NCBI RefSeq assembly: GCF_963259705.1
Contig: NC_081846.1
Location: forward strand, 95,492,641 to 95,556,640
Direction of reading: 5' to 3'
From: Myotis daubentonii
Taxonomy: Eukaryota; Chordata; Mammalia; Chiroptera; Vespertilionidae
DNA length: 64,000 nt
The notes under the pieces are model-generated. The model saw nothing but the letters and a program-made list of their open reading frames with translations, did not search any database and was not told the DNA's origin. The translations under genes and the position numbers were made by a program. The first letter of the stretch is position 1, and each line of letters starts with the position of its first letter. Positions 48,431 to 62,679 of the stretch are shown piece by piece.

Positions 48431-50620
48431 CCAGAAATGACTAAGAACGTGTAAGAAACACCTCAAGTACACGTAAATAGAGTCTTACTACATTTACTGT
48501 CCTATTCAGTCACGGAGGTTTCCAGTGGAAAGCTGTGAAATAACGCAAATACTGGTAATATTTACGTCTCCGGGTACTTCCGGTGGCGTTTTCACGGGAC
48601 TGTGCTTTGAAAAATTAAGAGTTCATGCTTACAGAGCTCAGAATTGGTGTCTGAAGGCTTGGAATGACGAGAATATTTTTTCTCTTTACAATTAAGGAGG
48701 ATTGGCTTTGGCGTTTTTTTGTGTGAATCAGTTAAAATGGTGACGATTCCGGTAAATACTTCTAAGCAAACTGTCTAATTTTGGTAAAACTGTTAAAATA
48801 CACAATGATAGTTCCCAGAAAGGACTAACAACGTGTAAGAAACACCTCAAGTACACTTAAATAGATTCTTACTACATTTACTGTCGTATTCAATCACGGA
48901 GGTTTCTAGTGGAAAGCTGTGAAATGACGCAAATACTGGTAATATTTACGTCTCCGGGTACTTCCGGTGGCGTTTTCACGGGACTGTGCTGTGAAATATT
49001 AAGAGTTCATGCTTACAGAGCTCAGAATTGGTGTCTAAAGCCTTGGAATGACGAGAATAGTGTTTTTGTTTACAATTAAGGATGATTGGCTTTGGCGTTT
49101 TTTTTTGTGTGAATCAGTTAAAATGGTGACAATTCCGGTAAATACTTCTAAGCAAACTTTCTAATTTTGGTAAAACTGTTAAAATACACAATGATAGTTC
49201 CCAGAAATGATTAAGAACGTGTAAGAAACACCTCAAGTACACGTAAATAGAGTCTTACTACATTTACTCTCCTATTCAGTCACGGAGGTTTCCAGTGGAA
49301 AGCTGTGAAATGAGGCAAATACTGGTAATATTTATGTCTCCGGGTACTTCCGGTGGCGTTTTCACGGGACTGTGCTTTGACAAATTAAGTGTTCATGCTT
49401 ACAGAGCTCAGAATTGGTGTCTAAAGCCTTGGAATGATGAGAATATTGTTTCTCTTTACAATTAAGGAGGATTGGCTTTGGCGTTTTTTTTGTGTGAATC
49501 AGTTAAAATGGTGACGATTCCAGTAAATACTTCTAAGCAAACTGTCTAATTTTGGTAAAACTGTTAAAATACACAATGATAGTTCCCAGAAAGGACTAAC
49601 AACGTGTAAGAAACACTTAAATAGATTCTTACTACATTTACTGTCGTATTCAATCACGGAGGTTTTTAGTGGAAAGCTGTGAAATGACGCAAATACTGGA
49701 AATATTTATGTCTCCGGGTAGTTCCGGTGGCGTTTTCACGGGACTGTGCTTTGAAATATTAAGAGTTCATGCTTACAGAGCTCAGAATTGGTGTCTAAAG
49801 CCTTGGAATGACGAGAATAGTGTTTTTGTTTACAATTAAGGAGGATTGGCTTTGGCGTTTTTTTTGTGTGAATCAGTTAAAATGGTGACAATTCCGGTAA
49901 ATACTTCTAAGCAAACTTTCTAATTTTGGTAAAACTGTTAAAATACACAATGATAGTTCCCAGAAATGATTAAGAACGTGTAAGAAACACCTCAAGTACA
50001 CGTAAATAGAGTCTTACTACATTTACTCTCCTATTCAGTCACGGAGGTTTCCAGTGGAAATCTGTGAAATGAGGCAAATACTGGTAATATTTATGTCTCC
50101 GGGTACTTCCGGTGGCGTTTTCACGGGACTGTGCTTTGACAAATTAAGTGTTCATGCTTACAGAGCTCAGAATTGGTGTCTAAAGCCTTGGAATGATGAG
50201 AATATTGTTTCTCTTTACAATTAAGGAGGATTGGCTTTGGCGTTTTTTTTGTGTGAATCAGTTAAAATGGTGACGATTCCAGTAAATACTTCTAAGCAAA
50301 CTGTCTAATTTTGGTAAAACTGTTGAAATACACAATGATAGTTCCCAGAAAGGACTAACAACGTGTAAGAAACACTTAAATATATTCTTACTACATTTAC
50401 TGTCCTATTCAGTCACGGAGGTTTCCAGTGGAAAGCTGTGAAATGACGCAAATACTGGTAATATTTACGTCTCCGGGTACTTCCGGTGGCGTTTTCACGG
50501 GACTGTGCTTTGAAAAATTAAGAGTTCATGCTTACAGAGCTCAGAATTGGTGTCTAAAGCCTTGGAATGACGAGAATAGTGTTTTTGTTTACAATTAAGG
50601 AGGATTGGCTTTGGCGTTTT
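48431..50620 (+). repeat. Mixed monomers with a two-unit (759-bp) repeat
   Basis: Anchors are 48525, 48909, 49295, 49669, 50054 and 50428. Unit 48525 has GAAATAACGC like 32904 and 38239. Units 49295-49669 and 50054-50428 form a 759-bp dimer step sharing TTTACTCTCCTATTC and CAAATTAAGTGTTC in their first members. The T run before 49295 is extended to nine T, the longest I saw in the window. No gene is present. Confidence 0.8.
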
Positions 50621-53302
50621 TTTGTGTGTGAATCAGTTAAAATGGTGACAATTCCGGTAAATCCTTCTAAGCAAACTTTCTAATTTTGGTAAAACTGTTA
50701 AAATACACAATGATAGTTCCCAGAAATGATTAAGAACGTGTAAGAAACACCTCAAGTACACGTAAATAGAGTCTTACTACATTTACTGTCGTATTCAGTC
50801 ACGGAGGTTTCCAGTGAAAAGCTGTGAAATGACGCAAACACTGGTAATATTTACATCTCCGGGTACTTCCGGTGGCGTTTTCACGGGACTGTGCTTTGAA
50901 ATATTAAGAGTGCATGCGTACCGAGCTCAGAATTGGTGTCTAAATCCTTTGAATGATGAGAGTATTGTTTCTCTTTACAATTAAGGAGGATTGGCTTTGG
51001 CGTTTTTTTGTGTGAATCAGTTAAAATGGTGACAATTCCGGTAAATACTTCTAAGCAAACTCTCTAATTTTGGTAAAACTGTTAAAATACACAATGATAG
51101 TTCTCAGAAAGGACTAACAACGTGTAAGAAACACTTAAATAGATTCTTACTACATTTACTGTCGTATTCAATCACTGAGGTTTCTAGTGGAAAGCTGTGA
51201 AATGACGCAAATACTGGTAATATTGATGTCTCCGGGTACTTCCGGTGGCGTTTTCACGGGACTGTGCTTTGAAATATTAAGAGTTCATGCTTACAGAGCT
51301 CAGAATTGGTGTCTAAAGCCTTGGAATGATGAGAATATTGTTTCTCTTTCAATTAAGGAGGATTGGCTTTGGCGTTTTTTTTGTGTGAATCAGTTAAAAT
51401 GGTGACGATTCCGGTAAATACTTCTAAGCAATCTCTCTAATTTTGGTAAAACTGTTAAAATACACAATGATAGTTCCCAGAAATGATTAAGAACGTGTAA
51501 GAAACACCTCAAGTACACGTAAATAGAGTCTTACTACATTTACTGTCGTATTCAGTCACGGAGGTTTCCAGTGAAAGACCGTGCAATGACGCAAATACTG
51601 GTAATATTTACGTCTCCGGGTACTTCCGGTGGCGTTTTCACGGGACTGTGCTTTGAAATATTAAGACTTCATGCTTACAGAGCTCAGAATTGGTGTCTAA
51701 AGCCTTGGAATGACGAGAATAGTGTTTCTGTTTACAATTAACGAGGATTGGCTTTGGCGTTTTTTTGTGTGAATCAGTTAAAATGGTGACTATTCCGGTA
51801 AATACTTCTAAGCAAACTGTCTAATTTTGGTAAAACTGTTAAAATACACAATGATAGTTCCCAGAAAGGACTAACAACGTGTAAGAAACACCTCAAGTAC
51901 ACTTAAATAGATTCTTACTACATTTACTGTCGTATTCAATCACGGAGGTTTCTAGTGGAAAGCTGTGAAATGACGCAAATACTGGTAATATTTACGTCTC
52001 CGGGTACTTCCGGTGGCGTTTTCACGGGACTGTGCTTGGAAATATTAAGAGTTCATGCTTACAGAGCTCAGAATTGGTGTCTAAAGCCTTGGAATGACGA
52101 GAATAGTGTTTTTGTTTACAATTAAGGAGGATTGGCTTTGGCGTTTTTTTTGTGTGAATCAGTTAAAATGGTGACAATTCCGGTAAATACTTCTAAGCAA
52201 ACTTTCTAATTTTGGTAAAACTGTTAAAATACACAATGATAGTTCCCAGAAATGATTAAGAACGTGTAAGAAACACCTCAAGTACACATAAATAGAGTCT
52301 TACTACATTTACTGTCCTATTCAGTCACGGAGGTTTCCAGTGGAAAGCTGTGAAATGAGGCAAATACTGGTAATATTTATGTCTCCGGGTACTTCCGGTG
52401 GCGTTTTCACGGGACTGTGCTTTGACAAATTAAGTGTTCATGCTTACAGAGCTCAGAATTGGTGTCTAAAGCCTTGGAATGACGAGAATAGTGTTTTTGT
52501 TTACAATTAAGGAGGATTGGCTTTGGCGTTTTTTTGTGTGTGAATCAGTTAAAATGGTGACAATTCCGGTAAATCCTTCTAAGCAAACTTTCTAATTTTG
52601 GTAAAACTGTTAAAATACACAATTATAGTTCCCAGAAATGATTAAGAACGTGTAAGAAACACCTCAAGTACACGTAAATAGAGTCTTACTACATTTACTG
52701 TCGTATTCAGTCACGGAGGTTTCCAGTGAAAAGCTGTGAAATGACGCAAATACTGGTAATATTTACATCTCCGGGTACTTCCGGTGGCGTTTTCACGGGA
52801 CTGTGCTTTGAAAAATTAAGAGTTCATGCTTACAGAGCTCAGAATTGGTGTCTGAAGCCTTGGAATGACGAGAATATTTTTTCTCTTTACAATTAAGGAG
52901 GATTGGCTTTGGCGTTTTTTTGTGTGAATCAGTTAAAATGGTGACGATTCCGGTAAATACTTCTAAGCAAACTGTCTAATTTTGGTAAAACTGTTAAAAT
53001 ACACAATGATAGTTCCCAGAAAGGACTAACAACGTGTAAGAAACACCTCAAGTACACTTAAATAGATTCTTACTACATTTACTGTCGTATTCAATCACGG
53101 AGGTTTCTAGTGGAAACCTGTGAAATGACGCAAATACTGGTAATATTTATGTCTCCGGATACTTCCGGTGGCATTTTCACGGGACTGTGCTTTGAAATAT
53201 TAAGAGTTCATGCTTACAGAGCTCAGAGTTGATGTCTAAAGCCTTGGAATGACGAGAATAGTGTTTTTGTTTACAATTAAGGAGGATTGGCTTTGGCGTT
53301 TT
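50621..53302 (+). repeat. 7-monomer HOR, copy 1 (2,682 bp)
   Basis: Anchors are 50814, 51187, 51571, 51955, 52340, 52726 and 53110. Each recurs 2,682 bp on. Markers are GTGTGTGAATC (two extra bases) at its start, AAACACTGG with GTGCATGCGTACC and AATCCTTTGAATG in the first unit, CACTGAGG before the second, GCAATCTCTC in the third region, TGTGCTTGG in the fourth, and CCGGATAC with CAGAGTTGATG in the seventh. It shares five consecutive subtypes with the 2,282-bp HOR at 28339-30237. Confidence 0.9.
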
Positions 53303-55984
53303 TTTGTGTGTGAATCAGTTAAAATGGTGACAATTCCGGTAAATCCTTCTAAGCAAACTTTCTAATTTTGGTAAAACTGTTAAAATACACAATGATAGTT
53401 CCCAGAAATGATTAAGAACGTGTAAGAAACACCTCAAGTACACGTAAATAGAGTCTTACTACATTTACTGTCGTATTCAGTCACGGAGGTTTCCAGTGAA
53501 AAGCTGTGAAATGACGCAAACACTGGTAATATTTACATCTCCGGGTACTTCCGGTGGCGTTTTCACGGGACTGTGCTTTGAAATATTAAGAGTGCATGCG
53601 TACCGAGCTCAGAATTGGTGTCTAAATCCTTTGAATGATGAGAGTATTGTTTCTCTTTACAATTAAGGAGGATTGGCTTTGGCGTTTTTTTGTGTGAATC
53701 AGTTAAAATGGTGACAATTCCGGTAAATACTTCTAAGCAAACTCTCTAATTTTGGTAAAACTGTTAAAATACACAATGATAGTTCTCAGAAAGGACTAAC
53801 AACGTGTAAGAAACACTTAAATAGATTCTTACTACATTTACTGTCGTATTCAATCACTGAGGTTTCTAGTGGAAAGCTGTGAAATGACGCAAATACTGGT
53901 AATATTTATGTCTCCGGGTACTTCCGGTGGCGTTTTCACGGGACTGTGCTTTGAAATATTAAGAGTTCATGCTTACAGAGCTCAGAATTGGTGTCTAAAG
54001 CCTTGGAATGATGAGAATATTGTTTCTCTTTCAATTAAGGAGGATTGGCTTTGGCGTTTTTTTTGTGTGAATCAGTTAAAATGGTGACGATTCCGGTAAA
54101 TACTTCTAAGCAATCTCTCTAATTTTGGTAAAACTGTTAAAATACACAATGATAGTTCCCAGAAATGATTAAGAACGTGTAAGAAACACCTCAAGTACAC
54201 GTAAATAGAGTCTTACTACATTTACTGTCGTATTCAGTCACGGAGGTTTCCAGTGAAAGACCGTGCAATGACGCAAATACTGGTAATATTTACGTCTCCG
54301 GGTACTTCCGGTGGCGTTTTCACGGGACTGTGCTTTGAAATATTAAGACTTCATGCTTACAGAGCTCAGAATTGGTGTCTAAAGCCTTGGAATGACGAGA
54401 ATAGTGTTTTTGTTTACAATTAAGGAGGATTGGCTTTGGCGTTTTTTTGTGTGAATCAGTTAAAATGGTGACTATTCCGGTAAATACTTCTAAGCAAACT
54501 GTCTAATTTTGGTAAAACTGTTAAAATACACAATGATAGTTCCCAGAAAGGACTAACAACGTGTAAGAAACACCTCAAGTACACTTAAATAGATTCTTAC
54601 TACATTTACTGTCGTATTCAATCACGGAGGTTTCTAGTGGAAAGCTGTGAAATGACGCAAATACTGGTAATATTTACGTCTCCGGGTACTTCCGGTGGCG
54701 TTTTCACGGGACTGTGCTTGGAAATATTAAGAGTTCATGCTTACAGAGCTCAGAATTGGTGTCTAAAGCCTTGGAATGACGAGAATAGTGTTTTTGTTTA
54801 CAATTAAGGAGGATTGGCTTTGGCGTTTTTTTTGTGTGAATCAGTTAAAATGGTGACAATTCCGGTAAATACTTCTAAGCAAACTTTCTAATTTTGGTAA
54901 AACTGTTAAAATACACAATGATAGTTCCCAGAAATGATTAAGAACGTGTAAGAAACACCTCAAGTACACGTAAATAGAGTCTTACTACATTTACTGTCCT
55001 ATTCAGTCACGGAGGTTTCCAGTGGAAAGCTGTGAAATGAGGCAAATACTGGTAATATTTATGTCTCCGGGTACTTCCGGTGGCGTTTTCACGGGACTGT
55101 GCTTTGACAAATTAAGTGTTCATGCTTACAGAGCTCAGAATTGGTGTCTAAAGCCTTGGAATGACGAGAATAGTGTTTTTGTTTACAATTAAGGAGGATT
55201 GGCTTTGGCGTTTTTTTGTGTGTGAATCAGTTAAAATGGTGACAATTCCGGTAAATCCTTCTAAGCAAACTTTCTAATTTTGGTAAAACTGTTAAAATAC
55301 ACAATTATAGTTCCCAGAAATGATTAAGAACGTGTAAGAAACACCTCAAGTACACGTAAATAGAGTCTTACTACATTTACTGTCGTATTCAGTCACGGAG
55401 GTTTCCAGTGAAAAGCTGTGAAATGACGCAAATACTGGTAATATTTACATCTCCGGGTACTTCCGGTGGCGTTTTCACGGGACTGTGCTTTGAAAAATTA
55501 AGAGTTCATGCTTACAGAGCTCAGAATTGGTGTCTGAAGCCTTGGAATGACGAGAATATTTTTTCTCTTTACAATTAAGGAGGATTGGCTTTGGCGTTTT
55601 TTTGTGTGAATCAGTTAAAATGGTGACGATTCCGGTAAATACTTCTAAGCAAACTGTCTAATTTTGGTAAAACTGTTAAAATACACAATGATAGTTCCCA
55701 GAAAGGACTAACAACGTGTAAGAAACACCTCAAGTACACTTAAATAGATTCTTACTACATTTACTGTCGTATTCAATCACGGAGGTTTCTAGTGGAAACC
55801 TGTGAAATGACGCAAATACTGGTAATATTTATGTCTCCGGATACTTCCGGTGGCATTTTCACGGGACTGTGCTTTGAAATATTAAGAGTTCATGCTTACA
55901 GAGCTCAGAGTTGATGTCTAAAGCCTTGGAATGACGAGAATAGTGTTTTTGTTTACAATTAAGGAGGATTGGCTTTGGCGTTTT
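53303..55984 (+). repeat. 7-monomer HOR, copy 2 (2,682 bp)
   Basis: Anchors are 53496, 53869, 54253, 54637, 55022, 55408 and 55792. It is a direct tandem copy of 50621-53302. Differences I noticed are ATTTATGTC at 53869 against ATTGATGTC at 51187, AGTGTTTTTG/AAGGAGG against AGTGTTTCTG/ACGAGG near 54410 and 51725, and ACGTAAAT against ACATAAAT near 54970. The match ends at the T run near 55985, where the next unit has GTGTGAATC instead of GTGTGTGAATC. Confidence 0.9.
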
Positions 55985-58085
55985 TTTGTGTGAATCAGTT
56001 AAAATGGTCACGATTCCGGTAAATACTTCTAAGCAAACTGTCTAATTTTGGTAAAACTGTTAAAATACACAATGATAGTTCCCAGAAAGGACTAACAACG
56101 TGTAAGAAACACCTCAAGTACACGTAAATAGAGTCTTACTACATTTACTGTCGTATTCATTCACGGAGGTTTCCAGTGAAAAGCTGTGAAATGACGCAAA
56201 TACTGGTAATATTTACATCTCCGGGTACTTCCGGTGGCGTTTTCACGGGACTGTGCTTTGAAATATTAAGAGTTCATGCTTACCGAGCTCAGAATTGGTG
56301 TCTAAAGCCTTGGAATGATGAGAGTATTGTTTCTCTTTACAATTAAGGAGGATTGGCTTTGGCGCTTTTTTGTGTGAATCAGTTAAAATGGTGACGATTC
56401 TGGTAAATACTTCTAAGCAAACTGTCTAATTTTGGTAAAACTGTTAAAATACACAATGATAGTTCCCAGAAAGGACTAACAACGTGTAAGAAACACCTCA
56501 AGTACACTTAAATAGATTCTTACTACATTTACTGTCGTATTCAATCACGGAGGTTTCTAGTGGAAAGCTGTGAAATGACGCAAATACTGGTAATATTTAC
56601 GTCTCCGGGTACTTCCGGTGGCGTTTTCACGGGACTGTGCTTTGAAATATTAAGAATTCATGCTTACAGAGCTCAGAATTGGTGTCTAACGCCTTGTAAT
56701 GACGAGAATAGTGTTTCTGTTTACAATTAACGAGGATTGGCTTTGGCGTTTTTTTGTGTGAATCAGTTAAAATGGTGACGAATCCAGTAAATACTTCTAA
56801 GCAAACTGTCTAATTTTGGTAAAACTGTTAAAATACACAATGATAGTTCCCAGAAAGGACTAACAACGTGTAAGAAACACTTAAATAGATTCTTACTACA
56901 TTTACTGTCGTATTCACTCACGGAGGTTTCTAGTGGAAAGCTGTGAAATGACGCAAATACTGGTAATATTTATGTCTCCGGGTAATTCCGGTGGCGTTTT
57001 CACCGGACTGTGCTTTGAAATATTAAGAGTTCATGCTTACAGAGCTCAGAATTGGTGTCTGAAGCCTTGGAATGACGAGAATATTTTTTCTCTTTACAAT
57101 TAAGGAGGATTGGCTTTGGCGTTTTTTTGTGTGAATCAGTTAAAATGGTGACGATTCCGGTAAATACTTCTAAGCAATCTCTCTAATTTTGGTAAAACTG
57201 TTAAAATACACAATGATAGTTCCCAGAAATGATTAAGAACGTGTAAGAAACACCTCAAGTACACGTAAATAGAGTCTTACTACATTTACTGTCGTATTCA
57301 GTCACGGAGGTTTCCAGTGAAAGACCGTGCAATGACGCAAATACTGGTAATATTTACGTCTCCGGGTACTTCCGGTGGCGTTTTCACGGGACTGTGCTTT
57401 GAAATATTAAGACTTCATGCTTACAGAGCTCAGAATTGGTGTCTAACGCCTTGGAATGACGAGAATAGTGTTTCTGTTTACAATTAAGGAGGATTGGCTT
57501 TGGCGTTTTTTTGTGTGAATCAGTTAAAATGGTGACGATTCCGGTAAATACTTCTAAGCAAACTGTCTAATTTTGGTAAAACTGTTAAAATACACAATGA
57601 TAGTTCCCAGAAAGGACTAACAACGTGTAAGAAACACCTCAAGTACACGTAAATAGAGTCTTACTACATTTACTGTCCTATTCAGTCACGGAGGTTTCCA
57701 GTGGAAAGCTGTGAAATGACGCAAATACTGGTAATATTTACGTCTCCGGGTACTTCCGGTGGCGTTTTCACGGGACTGTGCTTTGAAATATTAAGAGTTC
57801 ATGCTACAGAGCTCAGAATTGGTGTCTAAAGCCTTGGAATGACGAGAATAGTGTTTTTGTTTACAATTAAGGAGGATTGGCTTTGGCGTTTTTTTGTGTG
57901 TGAATCAGTTAAAATGGTGACAATTCCGGTAAATCCTTCTAAGCAAACTTTCTAATTTTGGTAAAACTGTTAAAATACACAATGATAGTTCCCAGAAATG
58001 ATTAAGAACGTGTAAGAAACACCTCAAGTACACGTAAATAGAGTCTTACTACATTTACTGTCGTATTCAGTCACGGAGGTTTCTA
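55985..58085 (+). repeat. Mixed right-domain monomers (five units)
   Basis: Anchors are 56176, 56560, 56933, 57317 and 57701. Unit 56176 resembles 42049 and 45100. Unit 56933 has the AATTCCGG/CACCGG front of 47372 joined to a GAATATTTTTTCTC rear like 29480. Unit 57701 has a private one-base deletion (ATGCTACAG) inside the open frame near 57805. An EcoRI site GAATTC at 56654-56659 (from AAGAATTCATG) was noticed only here. No gene is present. Confidence 0.8.
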
Positions 58086-60382
58086 GTGAAAAGCTGTGAA
58101 ATGACGCAAATACTGGTAATATTTACATCTCCGGGTACTTCCGGTGGCGTTTTCACGGGACTGTGCTTTGAAATATTAAGAGTGCATGCGTACCGAGCTC
58201 AGAATTGGTGTCTAAAGCCTTTGAATGATGAGAGTATTGTTTCTCTTTACAATTAAGGAGGATTGGCTTTGGCGTTTTTTTGTGTGAATCAGTTAAAATG
58301 GTGACGATTCCGGTAAATACTTCTAAGCAAACTCTCTAATTTTGGTAAAACTGTTAAAATACACAATGATAGTTCTCAGAAAGGACTAACAACGTGTAAG
58401 AAACACTTAAATAGATTCTTACTACATTTACTGTCGTATTCAATCACTGAGGTTTCTAGTGGAAAGCTGTGAAATGACGCAAATACTGGTAATATTTATG
58501 TCTCCGGGTACTTCCGGTGGCGTTTTCACGGGACTGTGCTTTGAAATATTAAGAGTTCATGCTTACAGAGCTCAGAATTGGTGTCTAAAGCCTTGGAATG
58601 ATGAGAATATTGTTTCTCTTTCAATTAAGGAGGATTGGCTTTGGCGTTTTTTTTGTGTGAATCAGTTAAAATGGTGACGATTCCGGTAAATACTTCTAAG
58701 CAATCTCTCTAATTTTGGTAAAACTGTTAAAATACACAATGATAGTTCCCAGAAATGATTAAGAACGTGTAAGAAACACCTCAAGTACACGTAAATAGAG
58801 TCTTACTACATTTACTGTCGTATTCAGTCACGGAGGTTTCCAGTGAAAGACCGTGCAATGACGCAAATACTGGTAATATTTACGTCTCCGGGTACTTCCG
58901 GTGGCGTTTTCACGGGACTGTGCTTTGAAATATTAAGACTTCATGCTTACAGAGCTCAGAATTGGTGTCTAACGCCTTGGAATGACGAGAATAGTGTTTC
59001 TGTTTACAATTAACGAGGATTGGCTTTGGCGTTTTTTTGTGTGAATCAGTTAAAATGGTGACTATTCCGGTAAATACTTCTAAGCAAACTGTCTAATTTT
59101 GGTAAAACTGTTAAAATACACAATGATAGTTCCCAGAAAGGACTAACAACGTGTAAGAAACACCTCAAGTACACTTAAATAGATTCTTACTACATTTACT
59201 GTCGTATTCAATCACGGAGGTTTCTAGTGGAAAGCTGTGAAATGACGCAAATACTGGTAATATTTACGTCTCCGGGTACTTCCGGTGGCGTTTTCAAGGG
59301 ACTGTGCTTGGAAATATTAAGAGTTCATGCTTACAGAGCTCAGAATTGGTGTCTAAAGCCTTGGAATGACGAGAATAGTGTTTTTGTTTACAATTAAGGA
59401 GGATTGGCTTTGGCGTTTTTTTTGTGTGAATCAGTTAAAATGGTGACAATTCCGGTAAATACTTCTAAGCAAACTTTCTAATTTTGGTAAAACTGTTAAA
59501 ATACACAATGATAGTTCCCAGAAATGATTAAGAACGTGTAAGGAACACCTCAAGTACACGTAAATAGATTCTTACTACATTTACTGTCCTATTCAGTCAC
59601 GGAGGTTTCCAGTGGAAAGCTGTGAAATGAGGCAAATACTGGTAATATTTATGTCTCCGGGTACTTCCGGTGGCGTTTTCACGGGACTGTGCTTTGACAA
59701 ATTAAGTGTTCATGCTTACAGAGCTCAGAATTGGTGTCTAAAGCCTTGGAATGATGAGAATATTGTTTCTCTTTACAATTAAGGAGGATTGGCTTTGGCG
59801 TTTTTTTTGTGTGAATCAGTTAAAATGGTGACGATTCCAGTAAATACTTCTAAGCAAACTGTCTAATTTTGGTAAAACTGTTAAAATACACAATGATAGT
59901 TCCCAGAAATGACTAAGAACGTGTAAGAAACACCTCAAGTACACGTAAATAGAGTCTTACTACATTTACTGTCCTATTCAGTCACGGAGGTTTCCAGTGG
60001 AAAGCTGTGAAATGACGCAAATACTGGTAATATTTACGTCTCCCGGTACTTCCGGTGGCGTTTTCACGGGACTGTGCTTTGAAAAATTAAGAGTTCATGC
60101 TTACAGAGCTCAGAATTGGTGTCTAAAGCCTTGGAATGACGAGAATAGTGTTTTTGTTTACAATTAAGGAGGATTGGCTTTGGCGTTTTTTTGTGTGTGA
60201 ATCAGTTAAAATGGTGACAATTCCGGTAAATCCTTCTAAGCAAACTTTCTAATTTTGGTAAAACTGTTAAAATACACAATGATAGTTCCCAGAAATGATT
60301 AAGAACGTGTAAGAAACACCTCAAGTACACGTAAATAGAGTCTTACTACATTTACTGTCGTATTCAGTCACGGAGGTTTCCA
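58086..60382 (+). repeat. 6-monomer HOR, copy 1 (2,297 bp)
   Basis: Anchors are 58086, 58459, 58843, 59227, 59612 and 59997. Its first five units match the first five of the 2,682-bp HOR, and the sixth is GAAAAATTAAGAG followed by GTGTGTGAATC. Differences from the next copy are TTCTAGTG before the first anchor, AAATACTGG instead of AAACACTGG, TTCAAGGG near 59294, AAGGAACACC near 59540 and CTCCCGGT near 60042. Confidence 0.9.
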
Positions 60383-62679
60383 GTGAAAAGCTGTGAAATG
60401 ACGCAAACACTGGTAATATTTACATCTCCGGGTACTTCCGGTGGCGTTTTCACGGGACTGTGCTTTGAAATATTAAGAGTGCATGCGTACCGAGCTCAGA
60501 ATTGGTGTCTAAAGCCTTTGAATGATGAGAGTATTGTTTCTCTTTACAATTAAGGAGGATTGGCTTTGGCGTTTTTTTGTGTGAATCAGTTAAAATGGTG
60601 ACGATTCCGGTAAATACTTCTAAGCAAACTCTCTAATTTTGGTAAAACTGTTAAAATACACAATGATAGTTCTCAGAAAGGACTAACAACGTGTAAGAAA
60701 CACTTAAATAGATTCTTACTACATTTACTGTCGTATTCAATCACTGAGGTTTCTAGTGGAAAGCTGTGAAATGACGCAAATACTGGTAATATTTATGTCT
60801 CCGGGTACTTCCGGTGGCGTTTTCACGGGACTGTGCTTTGAAATATTAAGAGTTCATGCTTACAGAGCTCAGAATTGGTGTCTAAAGCCTTGGAATGATG
60901 AGAATATTGTTTCTCTTTCAATTAAGGAGGATTGGCTTTGGCGTTTTTTTTGTGTGAATCAGTTAAAATGGTGACGATTCCGGTAAATACTTCTAAGCAA
61001 TCTCTCTAATTTTGGTAAAACTGTTAAAATACACAATGATAGTTCCCAGAAATGATTAAGAACGTGTAAGAAACACCTCAAGTACACGTAAATAGAGCCT
61101 TACTACATTTACTGTCGTATTCAGTCACGGAGGTTTCCAGTGAAAGACCGTGCAATGACGCAAATACTGGTAATATTTACGTCTCCGGGTACTTCCGGTG
61201 GCGTTTTCACGGGACTGTGCTTTGAAATATTAAGACTTCATGCTTACAGAGCTCAGAATTGGTGTCTAACGCCTTGGAATGACGAGAATAGTGTTTCTGT
61301 TTACAATTAACGAGGATTGGCTTTGGCGTTTTTTTGTGTGAATCAGTTAAAATGGTGACTATTCCGGTAAATACTTCTAAGCAAACTGTCTAATTTTGGT
61401 AAAACTGTTAAAATACACAATGATAGTTCCCAGAAAGGACTAACAACGTGTAAGAAACACCTCAAGTACACTTAAATAGATTCTTACTACATTTACTGTC
61501 GTATTCAATCACGGAGGTTTCTAGTGGAAAGCTGTGAAATGACGCAAATACTGGTAATATTTACGTCTCCGGGTACTTCCGGTGGCGTTTTCACGGGACT
61601 GTGCTTGGAAATATTAAGAGTTCATGCTTACAGAGCTCAGAATTGGTGTCTAAAGCCTTGGAATGACGAGAATAGTGTTTTTGTTTACAATTAAGGAGGA
61701 TTGGCTTTGGCGTTTTTTTTGTGTGAATCAGTTAAAATGGTGACAATTCCGGTAAATACTTCTAAGCAAACTTTCTAATTTTGGTAAAACTGTTAAAATA
61801 CACAATGATAGTTCCCAGAAATGATTAAGAACGTGTAAGAAACACCTCAAGTACACGTAAATAGAGTCTTACTACATTTACTGTCCTATTCAGTCACGGA
61901 GGTTTCCAGTGGAAAGCTGTGAAATGAGGCAAATACTGGTAATATTTATGTCTCCGGGTACTTCCGGTGGCGTTTTCACGGGACTGTGCTTTGACAAATT
62001 AAGTGTTCATGCTTACAGAGCTCAGAATTGGTGTCTAAAGCCTTGGAATGACGAGAATAGTGTTTCTCTTTACAATTAAGGAGGATTGGCTTTGGCGTTT
62101 TTTTTGTGTGAATCAGTTAAAATGGTGACGATTCCAGTAAATACTTCTAAGCAAACTGTCTAATTTTGGTAAAACTGTTAAAATACACAATGATAGTTCC
62201 CAGAAATGACTAAGAACGTGTAAGAAACACCTCAAGTACACGTAAATAGAGTCTTACTACATTTACTGTCCTATTCAGTCACGGAGGTTTCCAGTGGAAA
62301 GCTGTGAAATGACGCAAATACTGGTAATATTTACGTCTCCGGGTACTTCCGGTGGCGTTTTCACGGGACTGTGCTTTGAAAAATTAAGAGTTCATGCTTA
62401 CAGAGCTCAGAATTGGTGTCTAAAGCCTTGGAATGACGAGAATAGTGTTTTTGTTTACAATTAAGGAGGATTGGCTTTGGCGTTTTTTTGTGTGTGAATC
62501 AGTTAAAATGGTGACAATTCCGGTAAATCCTTCTAAGCAAACTTTCTAATTTTGGTAAAACTGTTAAAATACACAATGATAGTTCCCAGAAATGATTAAG
62601 AACGTGTAAGAAACACCTCAAGTACACGTAAATAGAGTCTTACTACATTTACTGTCGTATTCAGTCACGGAGGTTTCCA
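60383..62679 (+). repeat. 6-monomer HOR, copy 2 (2,297 bp)
   Basis: Anchors are 60383, 60756, 61140, 61524, 61909 and 62294, each 2,297 bp after its counterpart. Private changes seen are AGAGCCTTAC near 61095, and GACGAGAATAG in the 61909 unit where 59612 has GATGAGAATAT. The 2,297-bp unit is the 2,682-bp one with one monomer fewer and a changed last unit. Confidence 0.9.
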
